From Bdellovibrio sp. BCCA (GTDB taxonomy: Bacteria > Bdellovibrionota > Bdellovibrionia > Bdellovibrionales > Bdellovibrionaceae): a DNA stretch of 64,000 bases. Where the stretch lies: the NCBI RefSeq assembly GCF_037996825.1, contig NZ_JBBNAC010000001.1, positions 1,488,001 through 1,552,000 of the forward strand, in the 5' to 3' direction. The position numbers and the translations under genes are program-made. Shown here piece by piece: positions 44,850 through 53,367 of this stretch (position 1 is its first letter; each line of letters opens with the position of its first letter). The notes under the pieces were generated by a model. The model made no database searches and was not told the DNA's origin. It worked only from the letters and a program-made list of their open reading frames with translations.

Positions 44850-45153
44850 ATGAGAAACTCCTGATTTTGGAAGTGGTAATAGCCTTACTTTTAGGCAAAG
44901 CGCTTCTACCAAAGAACTGGAGCAAAGACGTTATAAATAAGTATAATGTTCCTTAAATTATTGAAATCAGTTAAGAATGCTCGATTTTCGTGGGCAGGGC
45001 CGGGAAGGGCTGAAACTCTTCTAACTCCTTAAAAAAGCTTGCTTTTACCTGTCAATCGACCTAAAACGATGAGTCCGTAATTATGACTGTCTAAGGCAAT
45101 GGTTAAGAGCTGTCCCTATCGGGAGAGACGCCTTATCGGTGGAAGGTATTACT
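44850..45153. promoter_or_regulatory. Promoter and candidate leader region ahead of rpmI-rplT
   Basis: 304 bases without a gene. On the plus strand it contains the leader of rpmI, with AAGGC near 45092 potentially pairing with GCCTT near 45130, around a GC-rich stretch GGGAGAGACG. A candidate promoter is TTGCTT 17 bases ahead of TAAAAC near 45040-45068, unproven. Ribosomal-protein leaders controlled by L20 are known in other bacteria; whether one is present here needs modelling. Confidence 0.4.
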
Positions 45154-45345
45154 ATGAAAATGCGCACACACTCAGGCGCTAAAAAACGTTTGAAAGTTCT
45201 TTCAAGCGGTAAAGTTAAAAAGAAAAGCACTCGCATGCGTCACTTGAACTCTCACATGAGCTCTAAGACGAAAAGACAACTAGGTAAAACATCATACGTT
45301 GAAGACGCGAACATGCTACAAGTTCGTCGTTGCTTGGTATTCTAG
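45154..45345 (+). CDS. rpmI: Ribosomal protein bL35
   Basis: This 63-residue large-subunit protein is read from the ATG at 45154 (MKMRTHSGAKKRLKVLSSGK) after GGAAGG, 6 bases away. The bL35 signatures KMRTHSGAKKR, the MRHLNSHMSSKTKRQLG segment and the basic composition are clear. The longer open frame to 45139 adds only five residues of leader. rplT follows after 69 bases. In many bacteria rpmI and rplT follow infC; here infC lies about 17 kb away beside thrS, so rpmI-rplT has its own promoter region. Confidence 0.97.
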   Translation: MKMRTHSGAKKRLKVLSSGKVKKKSTRMRHLNSHMSSKTKRQLGKTSYVEDANMLQVRRCLVF

Positions 45346-45414
45346 TTTTAAAAATTAAAGAAATTAATTGTCTTTCGGTGCCCGGCAAAGTCCGTGGCGT
45401 AATAGAGGTTTAAA

Positions 45415-45762
45415 ATGGCTCGTGTAAAATCTGGTAAAACAAATCGTGCTCGTCACAAAAAAGTTCTTAAAAGAGCAAAAGGTTACTACAGCGCTGGTTC
45501 TCGCGCGTACATCCACGCGGTAGAGAAAAACGACCGTGGTATGGCATATGCTTACCGCGACCGTAAAGTTAACAAACGTAACTTCCGCACATTGTGGAAC
45601 CAACGTATCAATGCAGCAGCTCGTTTGAACGGAACTACATATTCTCGTTTGATCGGTGGCTTGATTAAAGCTGGCATCCAAGTAGATCGTAAAATCTTGG
45701 CTGACCTTGCTATCAACGACGCAGCAGCATTCACTGCACTTTGCAAACACGCGTTGGCCTAA
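45415..45762 (+). CDS. rplT: Ribosomal protein bL20
   Basis: bL20 (115 aa) is an early-assembly 50S protein and, in other bacteria, a translational repressor of the rpmI-rplT operon. The sequence [20 protein letters not shown] and [20 protein letters not shown] are diagnostic. It begins at the ATG at 45415, with GAGG upstream, and ends in a hairpin (45768-45790) before fni. The position after rpmI is standard. The length is close to the usual 117-120 residues. Confidence 0.97.
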   Translation: MARVKSGKTNRARHKKVLKRAKGYYSAGSRAYIHAVEKNDRGMAYAYRDRKVNKRNFRTLWNQRINAAARLNGTTYSRLIGGLIKAGIQVDRKILADLAINDAAAFTALCKHALA

Positions 45763-45796
45763 AGACAACGCCAACTTAACAGTTTGGCGTAGGCCA
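45755..45796 (+). terminator. Hairpin between rplT and fni
   Basis: ACGCCAACT (45768-45776) pairs with AGTTTGGCGT (45781-45790) with one bulge around TAAC. Outer TGGCCT (45755-45760) and AGGCCA (45791-45796) can extend it. There is no T-run, so it may be an attenuator or an RNA processing site rather than a complete terminator. Confidence 0.6.
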
Positions 45797-45820
45797 TAAG
45801 CTCTGTTTGAAGGAGCAGCC

Positions 45821-46864
45821 ATGAGCGAGTCTAACTCCCAGTTTGAACAAAGAAAGCGCGATCATATCAGGATTGCGCTGGATCCAAGGTCTCAGACCGA
45901 TGGACAAAATGGATTAGACTCGATCGAATTGATTCATGAGGCTCTGCCTGAAATGGATTTTAAAGAGGTCGATATTTCGACCTCTTTTGTTTTTAATGGG
46001 GATGCAATTCCTCTTTCTTCTCCGATCTTTATTTCCTCTATGACAGCGGGTCATGAAAAGGGCCGCGAAATCAATGAAGCTTTAGCCAGACTCAGCGACC
46101 GCCGCCAAATCTTGATGGGCGTGGGATCACAACGTCGTGAGCTGGAAGATTCCAATGCTGCTGAAGAGTGGGCTCGCGTGCGCAAACAAGCGCCGAAAGC
46201 AAAACTTCTTGGAAATATTGGAATCGCTCAGCTGATTAAATCTCCGATAGATAAAGTTCGCCGTCTTGTCGACTCAACAGAGGCTGTGGCATTGTTTGTT
46301 CACCTCAATCCTTTGCAGGAAGTTCTGCAACCTGAAGGAACTCGCGATTTCAAGAATGGTCTTAATGCCATCGAAAATCTTGTGAAGATGGTGAATGTTC
46401 CTGTTGTCGTGAAAGAAGTCGGTTGCGGGTTTTCAAAAGAAACTCTGAAACGACTTGAAGGCACGGGGATTTTTGCCGTGGATGTGAGTGGCAAAGGCGG
46501 AACGCATTGGGGCCGTGTTGAAGGCTATCGCTCTCAAGAATCTGAGATGCTTTACAAAGTGGCTCAGACTTTTTCGAATTGGGGTATTAGCACTGTACAA
46601 TCGATACTCAATGCGAAGGAAGCTCGTGTGCCCTATGAAATCTGGGCTTCTGGCGGCGTAAGAAATGGTCTAGAAATTGGTAAGTTATGTGCCTTGGGGG
46701 CTGCGAAAGTCGGAGTGGCAAAACCATTCTTAGAAGCAGCTTTAAATGGGGACGGAGCTTTGGAAGAGCTTCTTAATAAACTCGAACTTGAACTGAAGAT
46801 CACGATGTTCTGTACCGGTTCAAGAACGCTGAAGGATCTTCAGACGAAGAGGGTGACACAATGA
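45821..46864 (+). CDS. fni: Type 2 isopentenyl-diphosphate isomerase
   Basis: Fni (347 aa) uses FMN and NADPH to interconvert isopentenyl and dimethylallyl diphosphate. The N-terminal RKRDHIRIAL, the loop SSPIFISSMTAGHEKG, the segment FVHLNPLQEVLQPEGTRDF and KEVGCGFSKETLKRL are family hallmarks. The FMN-binding region has GIFAVDVSGKGGTHWG and IWASGGVRNGLEIGK. GAAGGAG is 6 bases upstream of ATG 45821. Its stop overlaps the mvaA start as ATGA. It heads the mevalonate operon, though co-transcription with rplT is possible across the hairpin upstream. Confidence 0.95.
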   Translation: MSESNSQFEQRKRDHIRIALDPRSQTDGQNGLDSIELIHEALPEMDFKEVDISTSFVFNGDAIPLSSPIFISSMTAGHEKGREINEALARLSDRRQILMGVGSQRRELEDSNAAEEWARVRKQAPKAKLLGNIGIAQLIKSPIDKVRRLVDSTEAVALFVHLNPLQEVLQPEGTRDFKNGLNAIENLVKMVNVPVVVKEVGCGFSKETLKRLEGTGIFAVDVSGKGGTHWGRVEGYRSQESEMLYKVAQTFSNWGISTVQSILNAKEARVPYEIWASGGVRNGLEIGKLCALGAAKVGVAKPFLEAALNGDGALEELLNKLELELKITMFCTGSRTLKDLQTKRVTQ

Positions 46865-48177
46865 CAAAACAACTCCATGACATCTTCAAAGGTTTCTCAA
46901 AACTTTCCCGCGAGGAAAGACTTAAAGCTCTGATGGAAGTCGGCGTACTTCATGATTCAGACGTGGACTACATCGCTAAAGGCGGTCTTCGTGACACGGC
47001 TTTGGGCGAAAAGTTTATTGAAAACGTGATTGGCTACTTCCAACTTCCTCTGGGAGTTGCAACAAACTTCCGTATTGATGGTAAAGACTTTGTCATCCCT
47101 ATGGCGGTCGAAGAAACTTCGATCGTGGCTGCAGTTTGTAAGTCGGCGAAATGGATTCGTGAATCAGGCTCTATCACAACGGAAGTTGTGGGAACTGAAA
47201 TCATTGGTCAAATTCAATGTGCGAAAATTAAAGATTACGCGACATTTGAAACACAAATCTTAGCGCAGAAAAACTATCTTATTGAAATCTCCAACCGTGA
47301 AGTGGCGTTCGGACTTGTTCGTCGTGGCGGCGGAGTGCGCGATATTCAAGTGCGCCGTGTGCCTCGCGGTGATGGCACCGACATGGCGGTGGTTCACGTT
47401 TTGATGGACCCTTGCGACGCTATGGGTGCAAACATCATGAATCAGGTTTGTGAATACTTAAAAGAGCCGATTGAGACATTCACAGGTGAAAAGGTCACAA
47501 TGTGCATCCTTTCAAATCTTGTGGATTCTAAAATCACTCGTGCGATCGTTCACATCACAGACATCGATCCTGAATTGGCCGAAAAAATTGAAGAAGCTTC
47601 TTTGTTTGCGCAGCAAGACCCGTATCGTGCGGCAACAAACAATAAAGGCGTCTTAAATGGTATCGACCCAATTTTGATCGCAACCGGCAATGACTGGCGT
47701 GCGGTTGAGGCGGGTATTCACGCTTATGCGGCTCGTGACGGTCAATACCGTTCTATCACTCGTTGGTTCCGTGACGGTGAGGGTGGACTTAAAGGGATCT
47801 TTGAGGCTCCTTTGATCGTGGGAACTGTCGGCGGTGTGACGACTCTTCATCCAACGGCGATGATGTGCATGAAGATGCTTGGAACGACTTCAGCAAATGA
47901 ACTTTCTCGCGTGATTGCAGCCGTCGGCCTGGTACAAAACTTGGGAGCTTTGAAAGCTTTAACAACCGTGGGAATCATCGAAGGTCACATGAAACTTCAC
48001 ACAAAGAATTTAGCTTTGGGTGCGGGAGCTGAAGAAAAAGAAATTCCTCTGGTGCAAAAGAAATTAGAAGAGATCTTGGCTGTTCGTAAGCGTATTTCTT
48101 TAAGCAACGCGATTGACGTTCTTAAAGAGCTTCGTTCGTCGCAAAGAGCTTCTTCGACGCCGCAACATCACTCTTAA
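46861..48177 (+). CDS. mvaA: HMG-CoA reductase, class II
   Basis: This 438-residue enzyme reduces HMG-CoA to mevalonate. ENVIGYFQLPLGVATNF (substrate-binding), MAVEETSIVAA (catalytic Glu), the nucleotide-binding DAMGANIMN and the lysine-containing GNDWRAVEAGIHAYAARDGQY segment all fit class II enzymes. GTVGGVTTLHP near residue 320 is a further signature. A flexible C-terminal domain with the catalytic histidine (EGHMKLHTKNLAL) is visible. In an operon with the other mevalonate genes, a biosynthetic rather than degradative role is favoured, although class II enzymes include degradative ones. It overlaps fni by ATGA; the next gene starts 11 bases after its stop. Confidence 0.95.
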   Translation: MTKQLHDIFKGFSKLSREERLKALMEVGVLHDSDVDYIAKGGLRDTALGEKFIENVIGYFQLPLGVATNFRIDGKDFVIPMAVEETSIVAAVCKSAKWIRESGSITTEVVGTEIIGQIQCAKIKDYATFETQILAQKNYLIEISNREVAFGLVRRGGGVRDIQVRRVPRGDGTDMAVVHVLMDPCDAMGANIMNQVCEYLKEPIETFTGEKVTMCILSNLVDSKITRAIVHITDIDPELAEKIEEASLFAQQDPYRAATNNKGVLNGIDPILIATGNDWRAVEAGIHAYAARDGQYRSITRWFRDGEGGLKGIFEAPLIVGTVGGVTTLHPTAMMCMKMLGTTSANELSRVIAAVGLVQNLGALKALTTVGIIEGHMKLHTKNLALGAGAEEKEIPLVQKKLEEILAVRKRISLSNAIDVLKELRSSQRASSTPQHHS

Positions 48178-48187
48178 GGGTGCGGCC

Positions 48188-49087
48188 ATGTCTTTGGTCT
48201 ATTCGGTTCCAGGAAAAACATTTCTAGCTGGTGAATACCTGGCCCTTCACGGAGGGCCGGCACTGGTTTTTCTTTCTCAACCTTGTTTTGAACTGGAAGT
48301 GACTAAAGGTGCAGGTGGTAAAGGAACGATTCACAAGGAATCTCCGGCGGGCCGCTTTATGCAAAAGCATGAAGATTATTTTCTGCAATTTGATTTGAAC
48401 TTTAAAGATGCCTACGCGGGTCGTGGAGGCTTTGGGGCTTCAACGGCGCAGTTTTTAGGTGTGTATGCTTTGTGGCTTCATAAAGAAGCTTATCATCAAG
48501 ATATGGAAAAGATCTTGGACTTTAAACATCTCTTGGAAGCGTACTACGACGTCGCTTGGAATGGTGTGGGTCGCAGACCGAGTGGTGCGGATCTCGTTGG
48601 ACAGCTTAAAGGAGCATTGACGTTTTTTGATAAACGCCAAGGTTTGATCTCGGTTAAAAGTTGGCCGTTTGAGGATTTAGAGTTTTTCTTAATCCACACA
48701 GGTAACAAAGTCGCAACTCACGAACATCTTAAAAAATTATCTGACTTTGACAGCAGCACTTTAGAGAAAAGTTTTACGTTCATCCGTGATTCTTTCGACA
48801 AACAACAAAGTGAATTGTTCGTCGAGGGTGTGAATTCCTATGCGGCAGCCTTAAAAGATTTGGGATTCACGTGTGATGAAACTTTGCAGCTTTTAGAAAA
48901 GCTTAAAGATTTAGACGATGTCAAAGCCGTTAAAGGCTGTGGAGCTTTAGGGGCGGATGTCGTTCTTGCCGTGACGACAAAGGGTGAACATCAAGCTCTT
49001 CACGATTACTGCTCTCAGCATTCTCTTTCTATTCTTTCTTCTTCTGGAAAAATTTCTTCAGGACTTCAGGTTCGAGGCTCGTTATGA
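48188..49087 (+). CDS. GHMP kinase, probable phosphomevalonate kinase
   Basis: This 299-residue protein is read from the ATG at 48188 (MSLVYSVPGKTFLAGEYLALH); the open frame starts earlier, inside mvaA. The GHMP N terminus PGKTFLAGEYLALHGGPALV binds substrate. The nucleotide loop is RGGFGASTAQFLGVYALW, a variant of the usual GLGSSAAV, and DVAWNGVGRRPSGADLVGQ and KGCGALGADVVLAV match the other motifs. Mevalonate kinase is the gene two places downstream, and the decarboxylase is between, so this is assigned to the remaining phosphomevalonate step by elimination. Its stop overlaps the mvaD start as ATGA. A homoserine- or galactokinase is unlikely in this context. Confidence 0.82.
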   Translation: MSLVYSVPGKTFLAGEYLALHGGPALVFLSQPCFELEVTKGAGGKGTIHKESPAGRFMQKHEDYFLQFDLNFKDAYAGRGGFGASTAQFLGVYALWLHKEAYHQDMEKILDFKHLLEAYYDVAWNGVGRRPSGADLVGQLKGALTFFDKRQGLISVKSWPFEDLEFFLIHTGNKVATHEHLKKLSDFDSSTLEKSFTFIRDSFDKQQSELFVEGVNSYAAALKDLGFTCDETLQLLEKLKDLDDVKAVKGCGALGADVVLAVTTKGEHQALHDYCSQHSLSILSSSGKISSGLQVRGSL

Positions 49088-50064
49088 ATCAAGTTTTAGT
49101 TTCTGCTCCGTCAAATATTGCTCTTATTAAGTACATGGGGAAAATCGAAGGCACAGGAAATAAGCCGACCAATGCGTCTTTGTCTTATACTCTTGAGAAC
49201 CTGAGGACTTTTGTGCGTTTGACGGAAATTGAAGGCAACCAAGATCAATGGAAGCCTTTGGTTCGCGAGGATCTTGAAAAAATCGAGCTTTCTGAAAAAG
49301 GGCAGCAACGCTTTATCAAGCACTTGCAAAGTTTGAAATCTAAATGGGGCGTTACTCAAAGTTTCTTGATTGAGTCTGCAAATAACTTTCCTTCAGACTG
49401 TGGTCTTGCTAGTTCCGCTTCTAGTTTTGCAGCACTCACGTTGGCAGCGTCTGAAATGTTTCAAAGAATCCATCCTCAACCCTGGGGAGATGACAAAAAA
49501 GTTTTATCTGAGCTTTCCCGTCAAGGGTCAGGCTCTTCTTGCCGTTCTTTGTACAGCCCATGGGCTTTATGGAAAGAAGAATACGCTCAACCGATGAATC
49601 TTCCTATCACGCATATGCATCACATGGTGGTTGTGGTGGAAGCCTCTAAAAAAGAGGTCTCAAGTTCAGAGGCACACAAGCTTGTAACAACAAGTCCAAG
49701 ATTCCACGGGCGTCCCGAGCGTGCGGAACTTCGTTTGGCGGATTTATCTCAAGCTTTGCAGTTTAACGACTGGCACATGGCCCGCCAAATTGTGTGGGAT
49801 GAGTTCATCGATATGCACCGTTTGTTTGAAACAAGTCAGCCTGCGTTTAGCTATATGACCGACGCTTCAAAAGCCGTCCTGGAAGACTGTCAAAAATTCT
49901 GGAATAGATGGCAGGATGGTCCGCTTGTGACAATGGATGCAGGTGCCAATGTACACATGCTTTTCAGATACGATCAAAAGAAAACTTTTGAAGAGTACCG
50001 CGAGCATTTTAAAAAGAATTTTAAGATTTTAGCTTTTGAAGGTGTTAAAGAAAATGTCCATTAA
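49084..50064 (+). CDS. mvaD: Diphosphomevalonate decarboxylase
   Basis: This 326-residue GHMP-family enzyme converts mevalonate diphosphate to isopentenyl diphosphate using ATP. The signature APSNIALIKYMGKIEGTGNK has a methionine where many enzymes have tryptophan (KYWGK). SANNFPSDCGLASSASSFAAL is the nucleotide-binding loop. RQGSGSSCRSLYSPWALW carries conserved Ser/Arg residues. TMDAGANVHMLF matches the late DAGPN motif with Ala in place of Pro. The substitutions are conservative. The start overlaps the previous stop (ATGA), and its last 11 bases overlap the mevalonate kinase gene. Confidence 0.92.
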   Translation: MNQVLVSAPSNIALIKYMGKIEGTGNKPTNASLSYTLENLRTFVRLTEIEGNQDQWKPLVREDLEKIELSEKGQQRFIKHLQSLKSKWGVTQSFLIESANNFPSDCGLASSASSFAALTLAASEMFQRIHPQPWGDDKKVLSELSRQGSGSSCRSLYSPWALWKEEYAQPMNLPITHMHHMVVVVEASKKEVSSSEAHKLVTTSPRFHGRPERAELRLADLSQALQFNDWHMARQIVWDEFIDMHRLFETSQPAFSYMTDASKAVLEDCQKFWNRWQDGPLVTMDAGANVHMLFRYDQKKTFEEYREHFKKNFKILAFEGVKENVH

Positions 50065-50941
50065 CTTCACCTGCAAAGCTTTTGGAAAGTGGATTCTAGC
50101 CGGGGAGCATGCGGTTTTGCGTGGCATCCCTGCATTGGTTTTTCCCATTCAATCGCGCAACCTAGAGCTTAGTTATTCCCAGGGCGAAAATCCTTTAGAA
50201 CTTCGTTTGATTGGTGATCACGGTAAAGATCTGCAATTGCTCGTCTGGGGTGTTTTAGAAAAAGCCTGTGAATTAAAAAAAATCTCTCGCAGCGATCTTA
50301 AAGGAACTTTGCTTCTTGAGTCTTCAATTCCTGTAGGTGCGGGCATGGGAGCTTCGGCGGCATTGTGTGTCGCTTTGACTCGCTGGTTGGGTTTTTTAGG
50401 TTACGTGAAAGAAGAAGAGTACTACGAGTTCGCTCGCACTTTAGAAAATCTTTTTCACGGCGAAAGCAGCGGTGTTGATATCGCCGTGGCACTTTCTGGC
50501 GAAGGTCTTTACTTTATCCGCAATGGTGAACGCAAACCTTTGCAAACGGCGTGGAAACCTCATTGGTACATCTCTTACTCCGGCAAAAGGGGTGTCACCG
50601 TCGATGCTGTGAACAAGGTGAAGGACTTGCTTCTTAAAAATCCAAGCCTTGGTGAAAAGATCGACGCAAAAATGGGTAAAGCCGTTGAAATTGCGGAGCG
50701 CGCCCTAAAAATGGACGCCAAAGAAGGTCTTCCAGTCTTGGCAGAGGCCATTGATCTAGCCGGTCAGTGTTTTGACCAATGGAGCCTTAACGAAGGTGCT
50801 CCAGCAAAACATATCGAGTGGCTTCGTGAACACGGCGCCTTGGCCGTGAAACCAACAGGTTCCGGCGGTGGCGGTTATGTGTTGTCACTTTGGGACCGCG
50901 AACCTGCCGCTGAAGTTTTAGAAAAACTCATCCCTTGTTAA
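50054..50941 (+). CDS. mvk: Mevalonate kinase
   Basis: This 295-residue enzyme phosphorylates mevalonate. The ATG at 50054 (MSINFTCKAFGKWILAGEHAV) overlaps the mvaD stop by 11 bases. FGKWILAGEHAVLRGIPALV is the mevalonate-kinase N terminus. SSIPVGAGMGASAALCVAL is the ATP loop. HGESSGVDIAVALSGEGLYF contains the catalytic Asp, and KPTGSGGGGYVLSLW is the late glycine loop. The kinase acts before phosphomevalonate kinase although it is last in the operon. The operon ends at a palindrome whose left arm overlaps the mvk stop codon. Confidence 0.95.
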   Translation: MSINFTCKAFGKWILAGEHAVLRGIPALVFPIQSRNLELSYSQGENPLELRLIGDHGKDLQLLVWGVLEKACELKKISRSDLKGTLLLESSIPVGAGMGASAALCVALTRWLGFLGYVKEEEYYEFARTLENLFHGESSGVDIAVALSGEGLYFIRNGERKPLQTAWKPHWYISYSGKRGVTVDAVNKVKDLLLKNPSLGEKIDAKMGKAVEIAERALKMDAKEGLPVLAEAIDLAGQCFDQWSLNEGAPAKHIEWLREHGALAVKPTGSGGGGYVLSLWDREPAAEVLEKLIPC

Positions 50942-50969
50942 GAAAAAAGGTACCTGGTACCTTTTTCTT
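50941..50969 (+). terminator. Palindromic GGTACC terminator of the mevalonate operon
   Basis: AAAAAGGTACC (50944-50954) and GGTACCTTTTT (50956-50966) pair perfectly across a single T, and A-rich and T-rich flanks extend the match. The T-run follows on the plus strand, so it terminates mvk. The next ATG (50970) sits directly at the end of the hairpin. The hairpin is similar in style to the GTGCCTGGA/TCCAGGCAC hairpin at 24023. Confidence 0.85.
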
Positions 50970-51671
50970 ATGATCAGAGAAATCCAAAAAGACATTCGTA
51001 AATCTGCCGATGCGACTCGTGCCAAAAATCTAAAAAGATTTTTTAAGACGGATCCGGGTGAGTATGGAGAAGGCGATGTCTTTATTGGACTCACAGTTCC
51101 TCAGTCACGAGCCTTTGCAAAAAAATATTTTGAAACTCCTCTTAAAGATCTTGAGGTTCTTTTAAAATCTGAAATTCATGAAGAGCGTTTGATTGCTTTG
51201 ATCATTTTATCCAATCGTTTTGCAAAATCTGACGAGCGTGAGAAGTTTCAGATCTACAAACTTTATTTGAAGAACACAAAATACATAAACAATTGGGATC
51301 TCGTTGATACATCTGCTGAATACATTGTCGGCGGTTATCTCTATGACAAAGATCGAAAAGTTCTGCAACAACTCGCTAAATCCAAAAGTCTGTGGGAACG
51401 TCGAATTGCGATGCTTTCGACTTTTCATTTTATCAAGAAGGGCGAATACCAAGATACCCTTCGTATTGCCAGGATTCTTTTAAAAGACGAGCACGACCTT
51501 ATTCACAAAGCGAGTGGTTGGATGCTAAGAGAAATGGGAAAACGTGTGAGTGAAAAGGAACTCCGGGGATTTCTTGAGAAATACGCTTCTAAGATGCCTA
51601 GGACCATGCTTCGCTACGCCATCGAAAAATTTTCTCCCAAAGACCGTCGGTATTATTTGGATTTGAAATAG
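50970..51671 (+). CDS. AlkD-family DNA alkylation repair protein
   Basis: This 233-residue protein is built of HEAT-like helical repeats. The sequence VFIGLTVPQSRAFAKKY, NWDLVDTSAEYIVGGYL and LWERRIAMLSTFHFIKKGEY is typical of AlkD, which removes N3- and N7-alkylated purines. DLVD and the tryptophan and arginine residues (WDLVDT, LWERR) match AlkD active-site positions. No ribosome-binding site is visible; the start is at the 3' end of the mvk terminator hairpin, so initiation may be leaderless or weak. It ends with YYLDLK. Confidence 0.88.
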   Translation: MIREIQKDIRKSADATRAKNLKRFFKTDPGEYGEGDVFIGLTVPQSRAFAKKYFETPLKDLEVLLKSEIHEERLIALIILSNRFAKSDEREKFQIYKLYLKNTKYINNWDLVDTSAEYIVGGYLYDKDRKVLQQLAKSKSLWERRIAMLSTFHFIKKGEYQDTLRIARILLKDEHDLIHKASGWMLREMGKRVSEKELRGFLEKYASKMPRTMLRYAIEKFSPKDRRYYLDLK

Positions 51672-51759
51672 CTGTCCTCAAAATCTCTGTGCGTCATCCG
51701 TATTTTTGGTGACACTCTATAACCCCTGCAATAGGTCTCCATCTTAAGAGGGAGGGAGT

Positions 51760-52596
51760 ATGAGGGGACTCTTTTTTATTCTATTGTGGAGTGTGCAATC
51801 TTTTGCGCTAACAAATGCGATTCCTGCGGAAACACCGGAATTAGAATCGGCTGTGTTTTACAGCGCGACTTCTTATGATCCAGAAGCTAAAGAAGAAATG
51901 CCTGGTTACTGCAACGGTAATCTGGTTTCGAATCGTGTGATGGTGACCGCCGCTCACTGTGTTTTTATTGCAGAAGCTTTGAAGTCCCGCGAGATTGATC
52001 TTCAAGTGGGCGAGTACCGTTACGTGAAAACACCAGCAGGCGAAACACGTCGCATCGGTTATGCTCCTGTTCTTCGTGAAAAAGTAAACGCGCAGTTTTT
52101 CTTTACTCAAGACCTTAAACGTCGTTTGGATTCATCAGGTGTTCGTCTAAGAATTGGCCCCTCAGAAGATGTGGCTGTCGTAGTGTTTGATAAACCGTTG
52201 TCGCTCAAAGAAAACTTCCGTTTCACGCAAATCGCTTCAGCAAAAGACCTAGCCGGAGTTCTGCCTCAGGTTTTAAATTATTGGCCCACAGTCGTGACGA
52301 TCAATCCCTTCGAGGAGATTTCAACGAACGATACAAAAAGAATGGCGAAGTTAGATAACCTCACAAAGGGTTCGGGTAATTTAGAATCAAAATCAAAAGC
52401 CCGTGTTCAAGCTGGCGACAGCGGTGCGCCTCTGTTCGTAAGAATTGGAACTGAATGGAAACAACTCGGCGTCGTAAAAGGCCGCGCTGAAACACTGTTT
52501 TCCAATTGGGATGTCTACGGACTTTTAGATCAAAAGATGTGCGATATCGCAAAGCAAGTCTCTGATGCTGAAACCAAAGCACTGCTTTGCAAATAG
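51760..52596 (+). CDS. Secreted trypsin-like serine protease
   Basis: This 278-residue exported protein has a signal peptide (MRGLFFILLWSVQSFALTNA). The trypsin-fold triad is present: VMVTAAHCVF (His near residue 66), SEDVAVVVFD (Asp near 135) and ARVQAGDSGAPLFVRIG (Ser near 222). The spacing fits family S1. CNGNLVSNRVMVTAAHC contains the cysteine pair of the His loop. GGGAGG lies upstream of the start. The gene is monocistronic; its stop directly abuts that of the opposing methyltransferase gene. Like the metzincin, it is a candidate for export and extracellular action. Confidence 0.9.
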   Translation: MRGLFFILLWSVQSFALTNAIPAETPELESAVFYSATSYDPEAKEEMPGYCNGNLVSNRVMVTAAHCVFIAEALKSREIDLQVGEYRYVKTPAGETRRIGYAPVLREKVNAQFFFTQDLKRRLDSSGVRLRIGPSEDVAVVVFDKPLSLKENFRFTQIASAKDLAGVLPQVLNYWPTVVTINPFEEISTNDTKRMAKLDNLTKGSGNLESKSKARVQAGDSGAPLFVRIGTEWKQLGVVKGRAETLFSNWDVYGLLDQKMCDIAKQVSDAETKALLCK

Positions 52597-53355
52597 TTAC
52601 TTCTGAAAGGAAGCGTAACTGAACAGGGCAATGCTCGCAGCCACTGTCGCGTTCAAAGATTCAACGCCTTGAGTGTGGACTGAAAGTCTTTTAAGACCTT
52701 TAAGTCCACTAAAGCCAGGGCCCTCTTCGCCAATAGCCAGGCGCACATTCTTCGGCCATTTGAAAGTCGCGACATTTTCGCCTTTCATATCGAGAGCAAA
52801 AATCTCTTCATTGTTGCTCGCTACAAAATCAGCAAACTTTCCGGTTTTCACCAAAGGCAATTTCAACAAAGCACCTGCTGAAGCCTTAATAGCTTTTGGA
52901 TGGTAGGGGTTGCAGCTTTCTTCCGTCAAAATCATTTTGCTCGCACCAAACGCCAGTGCCGAACGAGCCAAAGCGCCCAGATTGGAAGGATCTCCCAAAG
53001 GAGAAACCACTTCCAAGCCCTGAGTACTTGCAGAAGTTAAGGGTTCAATCTCTTTAGGCTCAAGCACTAAAAGATTGTAGTGAGTGCCGACAACATCGAT
53101 TTCGTTAAAAAGAGCCTTTGGCAATTTAAAAACAGGAATACGCTGGCCGCGCAATGTGGGAGCTGTCAAAGTGACGGACTTAAGATCCTCGTGAACGATC
53201 TCACCTTTGATTTTGAAATTCGGATTTTCCAAAAACTCGCCAATCAGTTTTTCTCCCATAAGGATAAACTCATTGTGTTTCTTAATGCCGCGAGCGGAGG
53301 AAAGATCCGCCCAACGTCTGAAATGGTCATTGGTTTTGGAACTGATTTCGATCAC
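52597..53355 (-). CDS. TrmH/SpoU-family RNA 2'-O-methyltransferase
   Basis: This 252-residue protein has an N-terminal substrate-binding domain (RGIKKHNEFILMGEKLIGEFL) and a SPOUT methyltransferase domain. Motif 1 is SPLGDPSNLGALARSALAFGA, motif 2 is LAIGEEGPGFSG and motif 3 is SLNATVAASIALFSY, which together form the knotted AdoMet site. The family methylates ribose of rRNA or tRNA; the target cannot be told from sequence, so RlmB-like is only a guess. It follows the small exported protein gene by 12 bases and is probably the last gene of the rsmG-led run. Confidence 0.9.
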   Translation of the reverse strand: MIEISSKTNDHFRRWADLSSARGIKKHNEFILMGEKLIGEFLENPNFKIKGEIVHEDLKSVTLTAPTLRGQRIPVFKLPKALFNEIDVVGTHYNLLVLEPKEIEPLTSASTQGLEVVSPLGDPSNLGALARSALAFGASKMILTEESCNPYHPKAIKASAGALLKLPLVKTGKFADFVASNNEEIFALDMKGENVATFKWPKNVRLAIGEEGPGFSGLKGLKRLSVHTQGVESLNATVAASIALFSYASFQK

Positions 53356-53367
53356 AGAAAGAAAGTC

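Noticed and set aside
45040-45068. TTGCTT-17-TAAAAC as the rpmI promoter
   Set aside because: The match to consensus is weak and many similar pairs exist in AT-rich gaps; it is mentioned only as a candidate.
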